From contig NZ_JBCMYF010000014.1 in the NCBI RefSeq assembly GCF_050483325.1, positions 1 to 64,000 of the forward strand: 64,000 nt of DNA, in the 5' to 3' direction. This DNA comes from Bacillus_P idriensis_A. GTDB lineage: Bacteria; Bacillota; Bacilli; Bacillales; Bacillaceae. The notes beneath the pieces are model-generated. The model was not told where the DNA came from, ran no database searches, and worked only from the letters and a program-made list of their open reading frames with translations. Positions 8,212-16,078 of the stretch are shown piece by piece (the stretch's first letter is position 1; each line of letters opens with the position of its first letter). The position numbers were made by a program, and so were the translations under genes.

Positions 8212-9864
8212 ATGCAATCACTAAAAAATAAAACCATCGGCCAACTATTGAAGGAAACTGTGTCAAAATACGGGAGCCAGGATGCTGTTGTCTATTCAAA
8301 GGAAGATATCCGTTATACGTATGATGAGTTTTACAATGAAACTTCGAAGCTCGCAAAAGCCTTAATGGGTCTTGGCGTGAAAAAGGGTGAAAACATTGCC
8401 ATCTGGGCAACCAATGTCCCTGAATGGCTTCTTCTTCAGTTCGCATCTGCACGAATTGGAGCTGTCCTTGTTACCGTCAATACAAGCTACCAGAGCAGCG
8501 AGCTCGAATACCTGCTGAAGCAGTCGGACTCCACCACTCTTTTCTTAATAGACGGCTTTAAAGGGACATCTTATGTCGATATTGTCCGCTCCATCACAAA
8601 TTCTGCTTCTGCAGAGAAATACAAGCAAATTGAAGCATTACCGCATTTAAAAAACCTCATTTACATAGGAAATCAAAAAGCACCTGAAGAAATGTACAGC
8701 TGGAATGAGCTTCTCGATCACGGATTGAAAATTACAGATCAAGAGCTTGAAGAACGTGAGAGTCAATTAACTCCTGAGGGTGTTATCAATATGCAATACA
8801 CCTCAGGGACAACCGGCTTCCCGAAAGGGGTCATGCTCACTCATCACAACATCGTGAATAATGGTTTTCTTGTCGCAAGCTCTATGAATTTAACGAATCA
8901 GGACCGTTTATGCATCCCGGTTCCCTTCTTCCACTGTTTCGGCTGCGTTCTTGGCGTCCTCGCATGTGTATCTGTCGGGGCAGCCATGGTGCCAATTGTG
9001 GAATTTGATCCAGACCTTGTCCTTAAAACCGTTGAAAAAGAAAAATGCACAGGACTGCACGGAGTACCAACAATGTTTATCGCTGAGCTGAACTCTCCTA
9101 ATTTTAAAACTTATGATCTCTCAACCTTAAGAACAGGGATTATGGCCGGTTCAACCTGTCCGATTGAAGTCATGAAAAAAGTCATCAATGAAATGGGCAT
9201 GTCGGAAGTAACCATTGCCTACGGTCAGACAGAATCCTCACCTGTCATTACACAGACAACCGTGAATGACTCCATTGAACGCAAGGTTGAAACAGTCGGC
9301 AAAGCCCATCCCCATGTGGAAGTGAAAATTATTGACCCGCTTACCGGCGAAGAAACAGCACCCGGCGTACAGGGGGAGCTCTGCACAAGAGGGTATCTTG
9401 TCATGAAAGGCTACTACAAAATGCCTGAATCTACAGAAGAGGCGATTGATAAAGAAGGCTGGCTGCACACAGGAGATCTCGCTACTATAGATGAACACGG
9501 CTATGTCGTCATTACCGGCCGTCTGAAGGACATGATCATCCGCGGCGGCGAAAATGTCTATCCGCGTGAAATTGAAGAATTCCTTTATCGTCACGAAGAG
9601 ATCATGGATGTGCAGGTCATTGGCGTTCCTGATGAAAAATACGGAGAAAAAGTCGCTGCCTGCATCGTTCCAAAAGAAGGCGTCACCCTGTCGGCTGAAG
9701 ACATAAAAGCATTCTGCAAAGGACAGCTTTCGCATTATAAAATTCCTGAATACTACTATTTCGTTAAAGACTACCCGATGACCGCATCAGGAAAAATCCA
9801 AAAATACAAGCTCAGAGAACAAGTAAAAAAACATTTAACACAGGAACTGTCAGGAAGAAGCTGA
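8212..9864 (+). CDS. AMP-forming acyl-CoA synthetase (YngI-like)
   Basis: Cytoplasmic ANL-superfamily ligase that activates a fatty or other carboxylic acid to its CoA thioester through an acyl-adenylate. The P-loop YTSGTTGFPKG is near residue 196, followed by YGQTESSP, the GDLATIDEHGY and GRLKDMIIRGGENVYP motifs, and the C-terminal catalytic lysine in ASGKIQKYKLRE. 550 aa. The start at 8212 is chosen because GGGAGG is correctly spaced and the longer upstream frame covers the promoter. It resembles YngI of Bacillus subtilis in length and motifs. Chain-length preference is not inferable. Confidence 0.85.
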   Translation: MQSLKNKTIGQLLKETVSKYGSQDAVVYSKEDIRYTYDEFYNETSKLAKALMGLGVKKGENIAIWATNVPEWLLLQFASARIGAVLVTVNTSYQSSELEYLLKQSDSTTLFLIDGFKGTSYVDIVRSITNSASAEKYKQIEALPHLKNLIYIGNQKAPEEMYSWNELLDHGLKITDQELEERESQLTPEGVINMQYTSGTTGFPKGVMLTHHNIVNNGFLVASSMNLTNQDRLCIPVPFFHCFGCVLGVLACVSVGAAMVPIVEFDPDLVLKTVEKEKCTGLHGVPTMFIAELNSPNFKTYDLSTLRTGIMAGSTCPIEVMKKVINEMGMSEVTIAYGQTESSPVITQTTVNDSIERKVETVGKAHPHVEVKIIDPLTGEETAPGVQGELCTRGYLVMKGYYKMPESTEEAIDKEGWLHTGDLATIDEHGYVVITGRLKDMIIRGGENVYPREIEEFLYRHEEIMDVQVIGVPDEKYGEKVAACIVPKEGVTLSAEDIKAFCKGQLSHYKIPEYYYFVKDYPMTASGKIQKYKLREQVKKHLTQELSGRS

Positions 9865-9917
9865 AAAGAGAACTTTGCATATCACTTTGATAAAATGAAG
9901 CTGAAGGGAGAGATTAC

Positions 9918-10406
9918 ATGCTAGAACATTCGCAGGCAGTACGCGCAGAATTATTGAACGAAGTCAAAAACATGACAGATGAACAACTCAATTTAAAACC
10001 TTCACAGGACGTATGGAGCCCAGGACAGATCCTTGAACACCTTTACTTAATGGAGCGTGTCATCACAGGCGGCATGAAACAGGTGCTTATGTCAGGCGAA
10101 AAGAAAGCATCAACCGAAAAGCCGCTGGAACTGGTCATCGACCGTTCGCGGAAAGTACCCGCACCTGAAAACCTGAAACCAGCTAAAGGACCTTACGTAA
10201 AAGAAGAACTCTTATCAAAACTTGAAGATTCACGCCGCGAACTGATTAATTTTGCAGAAACAGCTCCCGGACAAGACCTGAACGAAAAAGCCATGAAGCA
10301 CCCTCACCTTGGCGATCTTTCCTTAAAGCAATGGGTGGAGTTTATTGGGTATCATGAAAAGAGACATTTGCTGCAATTAGCAGAAGTAAAAAGTGCGGCT
10401 TATTAA
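9918..10406 (+). CDS. DinB-family protein
   Basis: 162 aa four-helix DinB_2 fold. Candidate metal-binding histidines lie in ILEHLY near the N-terminus and GYHEKRHLLQ near the C-terminus. Members include thiol (bacillithiol) S-transferases and stress proteins. RBS AGGGAGA. It follows the acyl-CoA synthetase after about 50 bases with no clear terminator and may be cotranscribed. Confidence 0.8.
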   Translation: MLEHSQAVRAELLNEVKNMTDEQLNLKPSQDVWSPGQILEHLYLMERVITGGMKQVLMSGEKKASTEKPLELVIDRSRKVPAPENLKPAKGPYVKEELLSKLEDSRRELINFAETAPGQDLNEKAMKHPHLGDLSLKQWVEFIGYHEKRHLLQLAEVKSAAY

Positions 10407-10463
10407 AAGTGAGGGGATGTTGGCCAAGACCCAAAATAGCTGACACTGAAAAAAACATCTTGT

Positions 10464-10640
10464 TTATGCTGCAGTCTGACTGAATTCTACAGGAGTCAGC
10501 TTGTCTAATGTTAACTGCAGTTTCTTGGTATTGTATAGCGGTAATCATAAGACGTGTATTGGGATCCTTATCGCCGTGAAGGATGGTCCCAGTCACGTTT
10601 TCTTTTTTTTTAGCCATTTTTATGGCTTTAGCATTCATAC
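10464..10640 (-). pseudogene. Remnant of an IS3-family transposase (OrfB C-terminus)
   Basis: On the minus strand 10464-10541 reads PLYNTKKLQLTLDKLTPVEF and then SQTAA before a stop, which matches the extreme C-terminus of IS3-family OrfB. Just upstream, in another frame, is NVTGTILHGDKD, resembling the central H-S-D-x-G motif of the DDE domain. A deletion and stop codons separate the pieces. Clearly nonfunctional. Confidence 0.6.
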
Positions 10641-10855
10641 CATCGTTCTTAGCGCCTTCAACTGTATCTTTTGATCTGAAAGAAATTTTTCTCGAAGCTG
10701 ATACATTCTAATGGTTTCCCAATCAGCACTTAAACGGCGCAGTTTATCTTCTGTTTTTGCTGCCAACTGATCCAAAGAATAAAAAACATCTATGCAATGG
10801 ATCATGTACAAGAGCTCTGTTTTTATGTTTATAAATATAGCTATTAATATGATGT

Positions 10856-10881
10856 CAAAAAAGGGCACCAGAGCGCCCGTT
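10856..10881 (-). terminator. Terminator of the DUF3231 gene
   Basis: The stem GGGCGC/GTGCCC (10863-10868 with 10873-10878), loop of 4, is followed by TTTTTT on the minus strand. Confidence 0.75.
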
Positions 10882-10888
10882 ATGATAT

Positions 10889-11899
10889 CTATCTTTTTGT
10901 CAGCTGATTTCGATCTTCTACATGTGGAGGTTCTTCCATCCACCCATTTTTGACCATAATTTTTCCACCTTGTTTTGCAAAGTCATAAATATTTTTTGCA
11001 AGGAACGACATTTTCGCAGGTAAATCACTTCTTAAACTAAAGGCGCCACCAAGAGCATTACTTCCGAGTCCAAATGTACTTAACAAACTGGTATTATACA
11101 TCATTAATTTATCAGAAAAAGGGGCGATGGTTGAATTTGTTGCTTTTCCTGCATGAGTGGCTGGTGGTTCAATATAGTCTTGCCGTAAAAATTCACCTAG
11201 CGATGTCTCAATTTTCTTTGCGAGTTCCATTCCATTAATAAAATGATTTCGCACCTCTTGATTATGGGCTACTTGAGCGAAACCAATCATTAATTGCATC
11301 CCCGTAAGGTTTGTCTCAATCGAATGATGAATAAGAGATGTCTCAATAGTATTCAAGGATCTATTGTTGCTAAACCAATTTAAATGGGTCATATACCTTT
11401 TATCCTGTACAAATTTCACTTCTTTTGGCATTGAAACATATGGGGGGCGTGAAAGTACCCCTGTTTCTAAAAGAATAGTTGTGGTTTGATCATATGCTTC
11501 TTGCGCTTCCGATGTTAAACGTATGAAAAATTGTCTCATATCTTGACGGTAAGACATAGTTGAATATAGCGCATAAAGATTCGTTTCTAATTTAGCCATC
11601 ATGTGTAAATACATGACATCATACATATAGTCGAATAACTTGGGAGCCCCTTTATTCACGTCATTTTCAGTAAACCCAACTGGAATAACAGCACCTTCCT
11701 GCTGAAAAACAGAAACCACAAACTCTGCACTTTCAGTACAACGTTTATAATAGGATTGAAGAATTTCCCGTGCTTCCTCTGTTTCAACGTATTCCAGAAA
11801 GTATTCCAGAAATCTCAAAATCATTGTTTTTTCTTGATACGTCATCCACAAGTTCCCTAATTCTGTAGAAGTAATTGGTACTTTATTTGAGCTATTCAT
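10889..11899 (-). CDS. DUF3231 family protein (spore coat-like)
   Basis: 336 aa made of two tandem helical repeats, each beginning with a TSTELGNLW or NTIETSLIH type segment. This is the DUF3231 architecture common in Bacillaceae and related to CotF-type coat proteins. RBS AGGAG, 8-base spacing. No signal peptide. A role in spores is inferred from the family only. Confidence 0.8.
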   Translation of the reverse strand: MNSSNKVPITSTELGNLWMTYQEKTMILRFLEYFLEYVETEEAREILQSYYKRCTESAEFVVSVFQQEGAVIPVGFTENDVNKGAPKLFDYMYDVMYLHMMAKLETNLYALYSTMSYRQDMRQFFIRLTSEAQEAYDQTTTILLETGVLSRPPYVSMPKEVKFVQDKRYMTHLNWFSNNRSLNTIETSLIHHSIETNLTGMQLMIGFAQVAHNQEVRNHFINGMELAKKIETSLGEFLRQDYIEPPATHAGKATNSTIAPFSDKLMMYNTSLLSTFGLGSNALGGAFSLRSDLPAKMSFLAKNIYDFAKQGGKIMVKNGWMEEPPHVEDRNQLTKR

Positions 11900-12192
11900 C
11901 CTTTTATCTCCTCACCCACCTGTTTTCATTAATTTAACCAATCTGAAAAAATTTATGAATCCATCTCCCTTTAATTTCAAATTAGAGAAACACAAATACA
12001 ATCGCTGCATGCCTTGATTATTACAGGCGGGGACACCTTCTTTCAGGGCAAGCATCCAGAAGAGAAATACTTTTGCGGAACTCATCAATAATATGCAACA
12101 ACAGCAGCTGTAAAGCTATTAAAAAAAGAGCAGCTCTCACTGCTCTTTACGGGATATTATACGGGAAATGCTTGTTTTTCAGCTGCATCCAA
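11900..12192. other. Decayed intergenic stretch
   Basis: No intact gene. A short plus-strand open stretch around 11980-12085 ends in GGDTFFQGKHPEEKYFCGTHQ after many upstream stops and looks like the tail of a lost gene that I do not recognise. The minus-strand terminator below lies at its right end. Confidence 0.4.
12118..12150 (-). terminator. Terminator, minus strand
   Basis: The stem AAAGAGCAG/CTGCTCTTT with a six-base loop is followed on the minus strand by TTTTTTTAAT. It would serve the RpiR-like remnant upstream. Confidence 0.7.
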
Positions 12193-12310
12193 CTAAGATT
12201 GTGTACTGCTTCTTTTTAAATAGCTCTCAAACAACAAATCAATTAACAGCATCAATGTTGATCTTGCAGTGATATCATATCCTGCGAAGTTAGCTTTCTC
12301 TACAGTCATG
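12193..12310 (-). pseudogene. Possible RpiR/SIS-type regulator C-terminal remnant
   Basis: The minus-strand segment YDITARSTLMLLIDLLFESY, followed by LKRSS, resembles the C-terminal helix of RpiR-family sugar-phosphate regulators. The rest of the gene is missing; upstream sequence switches to a manA-like fragment on the other strand. Tentative. Confidence 0.35.
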
Positions 12311-12325
12311 CTTAAGTTTGTTTTG

Positions 12326-12496
12326 ACAATTTTCCCCAGTGCAGAACTGCTCATTAGTGTTCTGAATGGAACGGGGATCATCGAAACCGAAGAAGGACAG
12401 TTTTCATTTAAAAAGGGAGCTCATTTCATTATCCCTGCTACTATTAAAAGCTTTTTGATAAAGGGAGAAGCTTCTTTAATCGTTTCACATACCTAA
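12326..12496 (+). pseudogene. Mannose-6-phosphate isomerase (manA) C-terminal fragment
   Basis: Plus-strand codons for AELLISVLNGTGIIETEEG, then QFSFKKGAHFIIPATIKSF and a terminal SLIVSHT match the C-terminal cupin half of Bacillus ManA proteins. The N-terminal catalytic part is absent, so this is a relic. It abuts the RpiR-like remnant, suggesting a deleted mannose locus. Confidence 0.6.
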
Positions 12497-12612
12497 GTAT
12501 CATTATATAGTTGAATACTTTTTAGATCTTTAGAAATTTCCCAGCAGCATAATCATAATTTTTTTTATAATGTCTCTTTGTTTTTGGTTTTTCCTTTAAA
12601 TGATTAATGTTT

Positions 12613-12650
12613 CTAAAAAAATCGACTAAATTCATTAGTCGATTTTTTAT
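12613..12650. terminator. Bidirectional terminator
   Basis: The stem AAAATCGACTAA/TTAGTCGATTTT has T runs on both strands, between the manA relic and the sensor kinase. Confidence 0.75.
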
Positions 12651-12767
12651 TCTACTCAATCATTGAAGATAGAGATTTCAGAAAGCGCCTTTCGAGGATT
12701 TATAAAATTAAGTCATTTCATTATTTGATTCTATAGATTCACTGATAAGATTCTATTTCCTGCTCCC

Positions 12768-14030
12768 CTATCCTTTTAATCTCCTATTTTCGACCGCAAC
12801 GGTGTCAGGCTGATTTTCCATTTTAATAACGACAGGCAAATGAATCTCAACAGTTGTTCCTTCATTTTCTTTACTTGAAAATGATAATGTCCCGCTGTGA
12901 CTCTCAATAATCCTAAAGCATGTCATTAATCCGAGCCCAGTTCCTTTTTCTTTTGTTGTATAAAATGGCTCTCCAAGTGTAGCTATCCGGTCTTTAGAAA
13001 TACCGATACCCTGATCAATAATCTGGATTGAAATTTCATCTTCTCCCTTTAACTGAACTTTCACATCGATATTACCGCCCATCGGCATGGCTTCAATTGC
13101 ATTCTTAAAAACATTTAGAAACACTTGTTTTAATTGGCCTTCTGCACATAATACCTTTGGCAGTTCCCTCTCAAATTCCAGAAAGATTTGAACATTATTC
13201 AAGATGGACTGAGTATTAATTAAGGTGACCACATCTTTTAATAAATCTTTTACATCTTGATCTTTGAATACCACAGCATTCGGTTTTGCAAGAACAAGAA
13301 ATTCACTTACAATTGTATTTATTCGATCGAGTTCATTTAACATAATCGTATAATACTCATCTTCAGGATGATCGGCCTTCAAAAGCTGAATGAATCCTTT
13401 TATGGCAGTGAGTGGATTGCGGATTTCATGTGCAATGCCAGCTGCCATTTGTCCCAAAAGAGCAAGTTTCTCAGATTTTTGAAGCATTAATTCCGTTTTC
13501 TCTTTTCTTTCAGTAACATCCTTGCCAATTGAAAGCATAGCCTCTTTTTCACCAAAAATAATGTTCAATAAAGATATTTCAAAGAAAAAGGTTGATCCAT
13601 CGGAACGTCTAACTTTATGTTCAATATTGTGTATTGGCTGTTTCTCTTTCTTTACCTGATCAATCCGTTCCAGCAATACATTTTTATACTCAAGTACAAT
13701 AAAATCAAACAAATCTCTTCCTATAATCTCATCTTTACCGGAAGCCCCAAGCAAGTTGACCGCAGCTTTGTTTAAATACACAATTTTGTTATCGCGGTGA
13801 ATAAAGATCGATTCTGGCAGGGAATCAATCATTTGTTTATAACTTGTTTCATTCGCCCTTGCTTTTTTTCCGTAGTATCTAGCCGTATCATATTGCCATC
13901 CAACAAGCCAGGCAATAACGGTGAAAATTAAGAAGTCCAGCGTAAAAAAAGGTTCTTGTCCAACAATCTTTTGATAGCTGGTGAATAATATAGAAATCAT
14001 TACTAAACCAATCTGTCCCATGTACTTCAT
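12768..14030 (-). CDS. PAS sensor histidine kinase (sporulation-kinase type)
   Basis: 420 aa. Two membrane segments (about 5-20 and 28-46), one PAS domain (about 60-175), then HisKA with the phosphoacceptor H201 in GIAHEIRNPLTAIKGF, and an HATPase_c domain: N310 in NVFKNAIEAM, G1 box DQGIGIS, F box EPFYTTK, G2 box GTGLGL. The tight IRNPLTAIKGFIQLL motif is typical of KinA/KinB/KinE orphan kinases of the Spo0A phosphorelay. No response regulator is adjacent, which agrees with an orphan kinase. RBS AAGGGG. Confidence 0.85.
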   Translation of the reverse strand: MKYMGQIGLVMISILFTSYQKIVGQEPFFTLDFLIFTVIAWLVGWQYDTARYYGKKARANETSYKQMIDSLPESIFIHRDNKIVYLNKAAVNLLGASGKDEIIGRDLFDFIVLEYKNVLLERIDQVKKEKQPIHNIEHKVRRSDGSTFFFEISLLNIIFGEKEAMLSIGKDVTERKEKTELMLQKSEKLALLGQMAAGIAHEIRNPLTAIKGFIQLLKADHPEDEYYTIMLNELDRINTIVSEFLVLAKPNAVVFKDQDVKDLLKDVVTLINTQSILNNVQIFLEFERELPKVLCAEGQLKQVFLNVFKNAIEAMPMGGNIDVKVQLKGEDEISIQIIDQGIGISKDRIATLGEPFYTTKEKGTGLGLMTCFRIIESHSGTLSFSSKENEGTTVEIHLPVVIKMENQPDTVAVENRRLKG

Positions 14031-14159
14031 CCATATTGCCCCTTATGTAAATAGTCCATCTATCATAGCACAAAATAAGAATTTCGATAATTCTCACAAT
14101 AGAACATTTTTTTGCCGGAATATACGGTGAGGAAACGACACAAGTATTCGCAGTTAAAC

Positions 14160-14192
14160 ACAAAAAAGCCAAGAAGATTATTTTTCTTGACT
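14160..14192 (-). terminator. Terminator, minus strand
   Basis: The 9-bp stem AGTCAAGAA/TTCTTGGCT (14167-14175 with 14184-14192) is followed by TTTTTTG on the minus strand, downstream of the small secreted protein gene. Confidence 0.7.
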
Positions 14193-14235
14193 TTGAACTT
14201 GCTTTTTCTTTTTTGCTGCACTTATCTGTATATAA

Positions 14236-14278
14236 CGGAAAGACACAGGACGAATGCCCTGTGCTTTCTCTTTTTTGT
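14236..14278 (+). terminator. Plus-strand hairpin with T run
   Basis: The imperfect stem GAAAGACACAGG/CCTGTGCTTTC is followed by TCTTTTTTG. No plus-strand gene precedes it, so it may only protect the region from antisense transcription. Confidence 0.45.
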
Positions 14279-14295
14279 ACTGACTGATATGTATG

Positions 14296-14643
14296 TTACC
14301 AGCAGTACCATTCTTTCCAAATATCCTTTGATTCTTTGGGAATATGCTTAAAGCAGTCTTCCCATTCTTTTTTGGAATACTTCTTCCATCCCCATCCCGT
14401 CCAGAGCCAATAATACTTTCCATCGTATTTATACGTATTAGTCTGGTAAGAATTCTTATGACTATTTCCGTAATCATATTTCGTATCCTTACTGCCGAAG
14501 AAAAAGGAAAAGACAGAATCCAATAACGCATCAAATGAATTTTGATGTGAGTAATCATAACCTGATGCAGCAAAAGCGGAAGCAGGTATTGAAAGTGAAG
14601 CAATAAGCAGACAGATCATAACAACACTTTTCCATTTTTTCAA
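14296..14643 (-). CDS. Small secreted protein, unknown function
   Basis: 115 aa with a clear signal peptide (MKKWKSVVMICLLIASLSIP, cleavage near ASAFAA) and a mature part rich in aromatic residues (YYWLWTGWGWKKY). TTG start with the strong RBS AGGAGGTGA. The mature protein has two Cys near its C-terminus (DCFKH and WYCW) that could form a disulphide. Family not recognised. Confidence 0.7.
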   Translation of the reverse strand: MKKWKSVVMICLLIASLSIPASAFAASGYDYSHQNSFDALLDSVFSFFFGSKDTKYDYGNSHKNSYQTNTYKYDGKYYWLWTGWGWKKYSKKEWEDCFKHIPKESKDIWKEWYCW

Positions 14644-14856
14644 AGATTCACCTCCTTTATAAAGTACTGCCGGCGCTTTTATTATAGCATTATATATTCT
14701 CTATAGAGAACGTTTTTAGGAGTATTTACCTTTTATCGAGATGATTCTCTTTTACTAGAAATACTAATAGGATATTAAATCCAATAATGTTATAATCTTA
14801 TAGATTTAATTAGAAAATGAGAGTGAATAACACAAAGATATATAAGGAGTTTGAAG

Positions 14857-15369
14857 ATGATACAAGGTCTAAAAATCTTCAGCATCACATTCGCAGCATT
14901 AACTGCAATCACAACAATCGGATTCGCTACAATGTATTTCTTGGATCAAGACTATACAAAAGAGGAAAAAAAGGCAGAGTCAGAATCAACAGCTGAAGCA
15001 CCTGCAGAGCAGCCTGTACAGGATTACGGCAACACAGAAAACCCAGAATACCAGGACGCCGGAGAATTCATAGCCGATTTCCACGCATTCTACAACGAAA
15101 CCACAGGCTGGGACCGAATCGACAGCTTAAACATGGCCGATCAAACCGCCCGTGCCACTGCAGCAAAAGCATATGCTGCCCACTTCGTCCCGCTGGTTGA
15201 AGATGAAGCTTTAAAAACCGACCTCGAATCTATTATCCGGCATTCTGAAAGTGTCATATACGGAAACAGTGACAATGTCCAAACTCTGCACCGCTATTTT
15301 CATGATTTGGATATGGTGATTAATGGGTATGTGCATGAAGACTTTTTTGGGGTGGTTGAGAGTGAGTGA
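14857..15369 (+). CDS. Membrane-anchored extracellular protein, unknown function
   Basis: 170 aa. One N-terminal membrane segment (about 7-26) followed by an acidic Ala/Glu-rich linker and a helical domain with HAFYNETTGWDRIDSLN and an LHRYFHDLD segment. Start chosen at the ATG at 14857, 7 bases after AAGGAG; a TTG two codons earlier is too close. Gene not recognised; the helical domain lies outside the cell. Confidence 0.65.
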   Translation: MIQGLKIFSITFAALTAITTIGFATMYFLDQDYTKEEKKAESESTAEAPAEQPVQDYGNTENPEYQDAGEFIADFHAFYNETTGWDRIDSLNMADQTARATAAKAYAAHFVPLVEDEALKTDLESIIRHSESVIYGNSDNVQTLHRYFHDLDMVINGYVHEDFFGVVESE

Positions 15370-15737
15370 GGTTGTTAATAGATTGTAATTAGAAGGGAAA
15401 GACATGAAAACTGAATCTCAAAAGAAAACTATTTCAGTACCGCTTAGTATTTGGTTATACGAAGACACAGGACGTTGGCGGTAAATTAACTAGAGTAACA
15501 ACCCCCCCAGCTTCTAAGCGAGGAAACCCTAGTTTGTATGGAATACTAGAAGAACAGCTTTGTTCGGCTGGGAAGATTAAATAGTTTTTAAGTGAGGCCA
15601 TTTCTATTTGAAATGGTTTTTGCATGATACTGATATTTTTTTGAAGAATCCTATTGCATGTAAGGGACTGAGGCAGTATAATTTACATTATCGCAATTGA
15701 AAAATCTGTTTAATTGCCTAATACCTTTTTTCACCGT
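15370..15737. other. Intergenic stretch before tRNA
   Basis: A short reading frame at 15403-15483 (MKTESQKKTISVPLSIWLYE) has a plausible start but ends after 26 codons, and a second frame continues it past a run of seven C residues. It could be a broken small gene. Otherwise nothing recognised. Confidence 0.3.
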
Positions 15738-15810
15738 GGGGGCTTAGCTCAGCTGGGAGAGCGTTTGGCTGGCAGCCAAAAGGTCAGCGGTTCGATCCCG
15801 CTAGTCTCCA
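15738..15810 (+). tRNA. tRNA-Ala (anticodon GGC)
   Basis: Full cloverleaf: acceptor GGGGGCT/AGTCTCC with discriminator A, D arm GCTCAGCTGGGAGAGC, anticodon loop CTGGCAG, T arm AGCGGTTCGATCCCGCT. No CCA encoded. Stands alone. Confidence 0.93.
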
Positions 15811-15828
15811 TCATCTAAAACACCAATA

Positions 15829-15864
15829 TAAAGCCATTCCTGATTATTTCAGGAATGGCTTTAT
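15829..15864 (+). terminator. Terminator after tRNA-Ala
   Basis: The perfect 12-bp stem AAAGCCATTCCT/AGGAATGGCTTT is followed by ATTCATTTTATT. Confidence 0.8.
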
Positions 15865-15945
15865 TCATTTTATTAATTTTCAGGATTTCCGTACCTTTCC
15901 GAAAATTAGGGTAACCGAATAATATCGTCTTATCTCTAATGAAAT

Positions 15946-15983
15946 TCAAAAACTCGTTCACAACTTGATTAAATTGTGAACGA
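15946..15983 (-). terminator. Terminator of the Pnkp/Hen1 operon
   Basis: The perfect stem CTCGTTCACAA/TTGTGAACGAG is followed on the minus strand by TTTTTG, about 95 bases after the pnkp stop. Confidence 0.7.
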
Positions 15984-16078
15984 GTATGGTTGTGAGATAC
16001 CACTCAATAAAAAATATTGCTATTTAGAAAAATTGAACACTTATAGCATGTCTCGACTGCTGTTGTCTATACACGCTA

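Noticed and set aside
10635..10943. 102-codon minus-strand frame ending near the IS3 relic
   Set aside because: Its first part is a frame-shadow of the DUF3231 gene end and the rest lies across that gene's terminator. A faint similarity to transposase text (IKTELLYMIH) was not enough to call a gene.
15403..15580. Short frame MKTESQKK..., continued in another frame past a C7 run
   Set aside because: Reasonable RBS, but no recognisable family in either half; could be a broken small gene but unsupported.
15815..16003. 62-codon minus-strand frame
   Set aside because: It spans two terminator hairpins and has no RBS.
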